Positions 12,405 through 15,139 of a DNA stretch of 15,139 bases are shown in pieces. The notes under the pieces were generated by a model. It was not told the DNA's origin and searched no databases. It saw only the letters and a list, made by a program, of their open reading frames with translations. The stretch lies in assembly GCA_028716025.1 (NCBI GenBank), contig JAQUQP010000032.1, forward strand, positions 1-15,139, written 5' to 3'. Position 1 is the first letter of the stretch; each line of letters opens with the position of its first letter. Source of the DNA: a bacterium. Its GTDB lineage: Bacteria > UBA6262. The position numbers and the translations under genes are program-made.

Positions 12405-13651
12405 TTATTTAGTGGTTTCCAGTTCTTGATTATCTCTTCCAGAGCCTGGTAACTGGGTTTTTCAGTAAAATCAGAGCGGATCAGGCCAAAATAATCTACC
12501 CCGCTGCCAAAATGCTCTTGCGTATCGCGGAAAAATGCCCAGAATACTTTGTCCACCTGTTCATCTTTAATAAAATCAGTATAGATCAGCTTAACCCAGA
12601 CCGCTTGTTGCTGTTCGTCCGGGTTCTTGCCGTTCCACCATTGCTTTACCGTCGAATTTTTAGGCACGCCCGGACAGCCCATCTCGGTTACCCAGATCCG
12701 TTTTTTACTATCTTCAAACCTGGCCATTATTTTCTTTACCTGGGTGACGGCGCTCTGCGCAGACTTAACGGGAGCAGGCCTTAAAGGGGAACTCAGGACA
12801 TGGACATTGACGATATCAAAATAATCTTTGCCGCCGTTTTTATAAATATACTCTATCTTATAGCCTTCAGCCAGCCCACCCATTAGGATCTTGCAGCTAG
12901 GATCTTCGATCTTAGCGGCTTGGTATACGTCTTTCAACAAGGAGGTGTAGCGTACCAGCATATCCTGCGGCCGCCAATAGGTCCTAGAATCAGGCTCGTT
13001 CCACACTTCCCAGTATTTTACCTTGTTTTTATAGCGCTTGATCACTGCCGTGGCGAAATTTACAAAGAACTTATTTTCACGGGGCGCTGAACACCACAGG
13101 TAAGCAGGAGGTTCGGCAGCCCACCCGGCGCAATAAGAAAAAATACCCAAAACACGGATATTATTTTCACTCAATAGGTTAACAATGCGATCATAACGGC
13201 TAAAGTCCCATTTACCTTCGAACTCTTCAATGTCGCTCCAGCCAAAATCCATCCGCACATAAGCAATCCCGGCTTTTTTCAGTGCGGCAACCGCTTTATC
13301 CAGCTTCTCTCCTTTATAGGAAAAATTATTCCATTTATGATCCCAATTCAGGAAAGCCAGGGAGGCAAAAGGATTATACCCTATTTCCCGCCAATCATAG
13401 GGCGAAGGATCATATTGGTTAGTGATGCCATCTTTATCATAATCATTGCTAGACAGATCAAAGGTTATTTTATTCTCTTGCGCTGACTGTAAAATCGCTT
13501 TCAATTCATTTTCAGTGGGGATAGAGGCATCATTCCGGATATGCCATTCCAATGAATTTTTAGAAAAATCAGGTACAGGATACTCAACATCGTTGAATTT
13601 AAATCCGCAGAGCACTATCAGACTGACTAACCATACTCCAATTTTTTGCAT
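12392..13651 (-). CDS. Secreted clan GH-A glycoside hydrolase with calcium loop, copy 2
   Basis: A 419-residue secreted enzyme. The signal peptide covers about 1-17 (LVSLIVLCGF; the Cys at 15 is not in a standard lipobox, so lipidation is doubtful). Residues 70-81 (DYDKDGITNQYD) form an EF-hand/thrombospondin-type calcium loop. A TIM barrel of about 95-412 follows. The acid/base is probably E219 (YWEVWNEPD) and the nucleophile E323 (IWVTEMG), the glutamate pair of clan GH-A; family GH39, GH5 or similar cannot be fixed by eye. It would hydrolyse a beta-linked glycan outside the cytoplasm. It is about four-fifths identical to its upstream neighbour, lying 18 bases after it with GGAGG before the ATG. 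Compared with the neighbour, it lacks one T near the end, loses that stop codon and gains NKVSQ from a repeat. Confidence 0.88.
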   Translation of the reverse strand: MQKIGVWLVSLIVLCGFKFNDVEYPVPDFSKNSLEWHIRNDASIPTENELKAILQSAQENKITFDLSSNDYDKDGITNQYDPSPYDWREIGYNPFASLAFLNWDHKWNNFSYKGEKLDKAVAALKKAGIAYVRMDFGWSDIEEFEGKWDFSRYDRIVNLLSENNIRVLGIFSYCAGWAAEPPAYLWCSAPRENKFFVNFATAVIKRYKNKVKYWEVWNEPDSRTYWRPQDMLVRYTSLLKDVYQAAKIEDPSCKILMGGLAEGYKIEYIYKNGGKDYFDIVNVHVLSSPLRPAPVKSAQSAVTQVKKIMARFEDSKKRIWVTEMGCPGVPKNSTVKQWWNGKNPDEQQQAVWVKLIYTDFIKDEQVDKVFWAFFRDTQEHFGSGVDYFGLIRSDFTEKPSYQALEEIIKNWKPLNKVSQ

Positions 13652-13669
13652 CTTGAGCCTCCATGATTA

Positions 13670-14917
13670 TTATTTAAGCGGTTCCCAGTTCTTAGTTATC
13701 TCCGCCAGTGCCTGGTAGCCTGGTTTTTCAGAAAAATCCCAGCGGATCAGGCCAAAAAAATCCACCCCATTACCGAAATGTCCTTTCGTGTCACGGATAA
13801 AGGCCCAGAATATTTTATCTACTTGTTCTTCTTTAATCAAGTTAGTATATACTTGTTTTACCCAGTCAGCCTGTTGTTGTTCATCCGGATTGGGACCATT
13901 CCACCACTGCTGTATCGGCAATCCCTTAGGCACTCCCGGACAACCTAACTCTGTTATCCAAATACGTTTTTTATTATCATTAAACCTGTTCATGATTCTT
14001 TTTACCTGGGCGATCTCGCTTTGCGCCGCTTTAAACGGGGAAGACCGTAGCGGTGAAATGAGAACATGGAAATTAATAATATCAAAATAATCTTTGCCGC
14101 CATTCTTATAGAGCCATTCCAGTTTATAGCCATTCGCCATACCGCCAACCAGTATCTTACAGCTGGGATCAGCGACTTTAGCTGCCTGGTATACATCTTT
14201 TAATAAAGCAGTATAGCCGACCAGCATATCCTGTGGCCGCCAGTAGGTCCTGGAATCAGGCTCGTTCCATACTTCCCAGTATTTTACCTTGTTTTTATAG
14301 CGCTTAATCACCGCCGTAGCATAGTCGGTAAAAAACTTATTATTAACCGGCGCTGAACACCACAAATAGTCTGGTGGCGGAGCTGCCCATCCCGCACAAT
14401 AGGAAAAAATACCCAGGATACGGATATTATTATCGCTTAGTACTTTCACGATACGGTCATAATTCTCAAAATTCCACTTACCTTGTGATTGTTCTATATC
14501 GCTCCAGGAAAAATCCATGCGAATATAGGCAATGCCCGCCTTTTTCAAAGCCGCTACCGCTTTATCCAGGCTATCCCCTTTAAAAGCAAAGTAATTCCAC
14601 TGGTGATTCCAATTCAGGAAAGCCAGCGCGGCAAAAGGGTTGTATCCGGTTTCCCGCCAATCATAGGGCGAGGGATCGTACTGGTTTGGAATGCCATCTT
14701 TATCATAATCAGCACTGGCCGGATCGAAAATGATCTTGCTCTCCTGCGCTGATTGTAAAATTACTTTTAATTCATTTTCGGTAGGGATAGAGGCATCATT
14801 CCGAGTGTGCCAGGCCGGAGAATTTTTCGAAAAATCTGGTAATGGATACTCAGCTTCGTTAAATTTGAAGCCGCACAAAACCATTAAACTGACTAAACAA
14901 AGAATTATTCTTAGCAT
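13670..14917 (-). CDS. Secreted clan GH-A glycoside hydrolase with calcium loop, copy 1
   Basis: A 415-residue paralogue of the next gene, collinear with it without internal gaps until the last codons. It has a signal peptide (about 1-17), a calcium-type loop DYDKDGIPNQYD (70-81), then a TIM barrel with catalytic candidates E219 (YWEVWNEPD) and E323 (IWITELG). The region 23-66 between signal and calcium loop is well conserved in both copies and may form an N-terminal cap. AGGAGA lies upstream of the ATG. Changes between the copies cluster on the surface and near the barrel loops (for example AAEPPAYLW against AAPPPDYLW, and HVLSSPLRP against HVLISPLRS), so substrate preference could differ. 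It starts the minus-strand hydrolase operon, downstream of a hairpin and a possible promoter. It probably degrades a plant- or microbe-derived glycan; the exact family is not assigned. Confidence 0.88.
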   Translation of the reverse strand: MLRIILCLVSLMVLCGFKFNEAEYPLPDFSKNSPAWHTRNDASIPTENELKVILQSAQESKIIFDPASADYDKDGIPNQYDPSPYDWRETGYNPFAALAFLNWNHQWNYFAFKGDSLDKAVAALKKAGIAYIRMDFSWSDIEQSQGKWNFENYDRIVKVLSDNNIRILGIFSYCAGWAAPPPDYLWCSAPVNNKFFTDYATAVIKRYKNKVKYWEVWNEPDSRTYWRPQDMLVGYTALLKDVYQAAKVADPSCKILVGGMANGYKLEWLYKNGGKDYFDIINFHVLISPLRSSPFKAAQSEIAQVKRIMNRFNDNKKRIWITELGCPGVPKGLPIQQWWNGPNPDEQQQADWVKQVYTNLIKEEQVDKIFWAFIRDTKGHFGNGVDFFGLIRWDFSEKPGYQALAEITKNWEPLK

Positions 14918-14937
14918 CCTTATCTCTCCTTAAAGAT

Positions 14938-14972
14938 AAACCCTGCTCCGACATTACATCGAAGCAGGGTTT
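14938..14972 (-). terminator. Hairpin terminator (or leader hairpin) ahead of the hydrolase operon
   Basis: AAACCCTGCTCCGA (14938-14951) and TCGAAGCAGGGTTT (14959-14972) pair over 14 positions with one C-A mismatch, loop CATTACA. On the minus strand the stem ends in GGGTTTATCTTT, a modest U-tract. It most simply ends the message of the upstream RNA-binding-protein gene. If the TATAAT at 14983-14988 is a promoter, it would instead lie in the hydrolase 5' leader. Confidence 0.6.
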
Positions 14973-14982
14973 AATGGTCGTT

Positions 14983-14988
14983 ATTATA
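14983..14988 (-). promoter_or_regulatory. Possible -10 box for the hydrolase operon
   Basis: TATAAT reads on the minus strand at 14983-14988, about 65 bases before the first hydrolase ATG. The best -35 candidate (TTGAAG) is 20 bases away, too far for a good match. The region lacks another clear promoter, so it is listed only as a candidate. Confidence 0.25.
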
Positions 14989-15000
14989 AGACAGCTTTAG

Positions 15001-15031
15001 GGCTCGCCCTTCAACTTCGCTCAGGGTTGCC
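15001..15031. repeat. REP-like imperfect palindrome
   Basis: CCCTTCAACTTCGCTCAGGG at 15007-15026, extended by GGC on the left and GCC on the right, forms an imperfect hairpin. It resembles the CCCTGAGCGAAGTCGAAGGG type of short palindrome that recurs between genes in many bacterial genomes. It lies just after the stop of the RNA-binding-protein gene, a usual place for such elements. Confidence 0.5.
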
Positions 15032-15045
15032 TTTCAACTAGACAA

Positions 15046-15139
15046 TTACCATCTCTTCCCGCCACCGCCACCATATCCGCCTCTACCACCGCCGCCGCCG
15101 TATCCACCTCTGCCGCCACCGCCGCCGCCACGTCTTCCA
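15046..15139 (-). CDS. Glycine-rich RGG-type C-terminus, probably an RRM RNA-binding protein (partial)
   Basis: The last 30 codons of a gene that starts beyond the right edge are visible. They encode a tail of glycine runs broken by R and Y (GGRGGYGGGGG units) ending GKRW and TAA. This RGG-like tail with a basic-aromatic end is typical of small bacterial RNA-binding proteins that consist of one RRM domain plus a glycine-rich tail. The RRM itself is outside the window, so the call rests on the tail alone; a glycine-rich structural protein is the alternative. DNA here is strongly repetitive in GGC/GGT codons. Confidence 0.6.
   Translation of the reverse strand, partial: GRRGGGGGGRGGYGGGGGRGGYGGGGGKRW

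Noticed and set aside
12376..14972. Possible composite mobile element bounded by the repeat and hairpins
   Set aside because: No transposase, terminal inverted repeats or target-site duplication are visible; the paired hydrolases are explained by simple tandem duplication.
15046..15139. Repeated GGC/GGT units as a possible CRISPR or satellite array
   Set aside because: They read cleanly as a Gly-Arg-Tyr tail with a stop codon, with no spacers or constant repeat length.

Overview
The window looks like chromosomal DNA of a free-living, probably Gram-negative bacterium of a little-studied lineage. An Omnitrophota-like or related candidate phylum would fit, but that is a guess from gene style: secreted sugar-active enzymes, large sensor kinases with stand-alone receivers, an RGG-tailed RNA-binding protein and abundant small intergenic repeats. 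There are no tRNA or rRNA genes, insertion sequences, CRISPR arrays or phage genes, and no gene-free stretch over 300 bases.

Region 1 (1-8715, all on the minus strand, transcribed right to left) is a signalling block: dusB, a cytoplasmic PAS histidine kinase with a glycine-rich linker, a canonical PilZ protein, a membrane Cache-HAMP histidine kinase with a degenerate GGDEF-like tail, two stand-alone receivers, an amidotransferase-fold protein lacking the nucleophile cysteine, a second PilZ protein with a weakened binding motif, and a secreted FixH/YtkA-like protein cut by the window edge. Several junctions overlap by 4-14 bases, so the core is almost certainly one operon. It appears to join phosphotransfer (two kinases, two receivers) to c-di-GMP reading (two PilZ proteins), but no intact c-di-GMP synthase or phosphodiesterase is in view.

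Region 2 (8716-11571) is a divergent intergenic region with a paired inverted-repeat element, then one plus-strand gene for a clan GH-Q (GH94-like) sugar phosphorylase, closed by a strong hairpin usable as a bidirectional terminator.

Region 3 (11609-15139, minus strand) holds the C-terminus of an RGG-type RNA-binding protein, a tandem pair of closely related secreted clan GH-A glycoside hydrolases, and an exported helical protein built from about 44-residue repeats with an 11-residue sub-period. Hairpins bound this block on both sides.

The least explained features are two dispersed DNA elements. One is an inverted repeat (ACYCCGTTAGA ... TCTAACGGGGT) enclosing 53-75 bases and ending at the start of the next gene, at 597-693 and 8723-8803. 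The other is an ACTG-containing repeat with a 16-base period that overlaps the stop codons of two unrelated genes, at 5672-5758 and 12335-12404; it appears to have supplied the last codons of one of the paired hydrolases after a one-base deletion.
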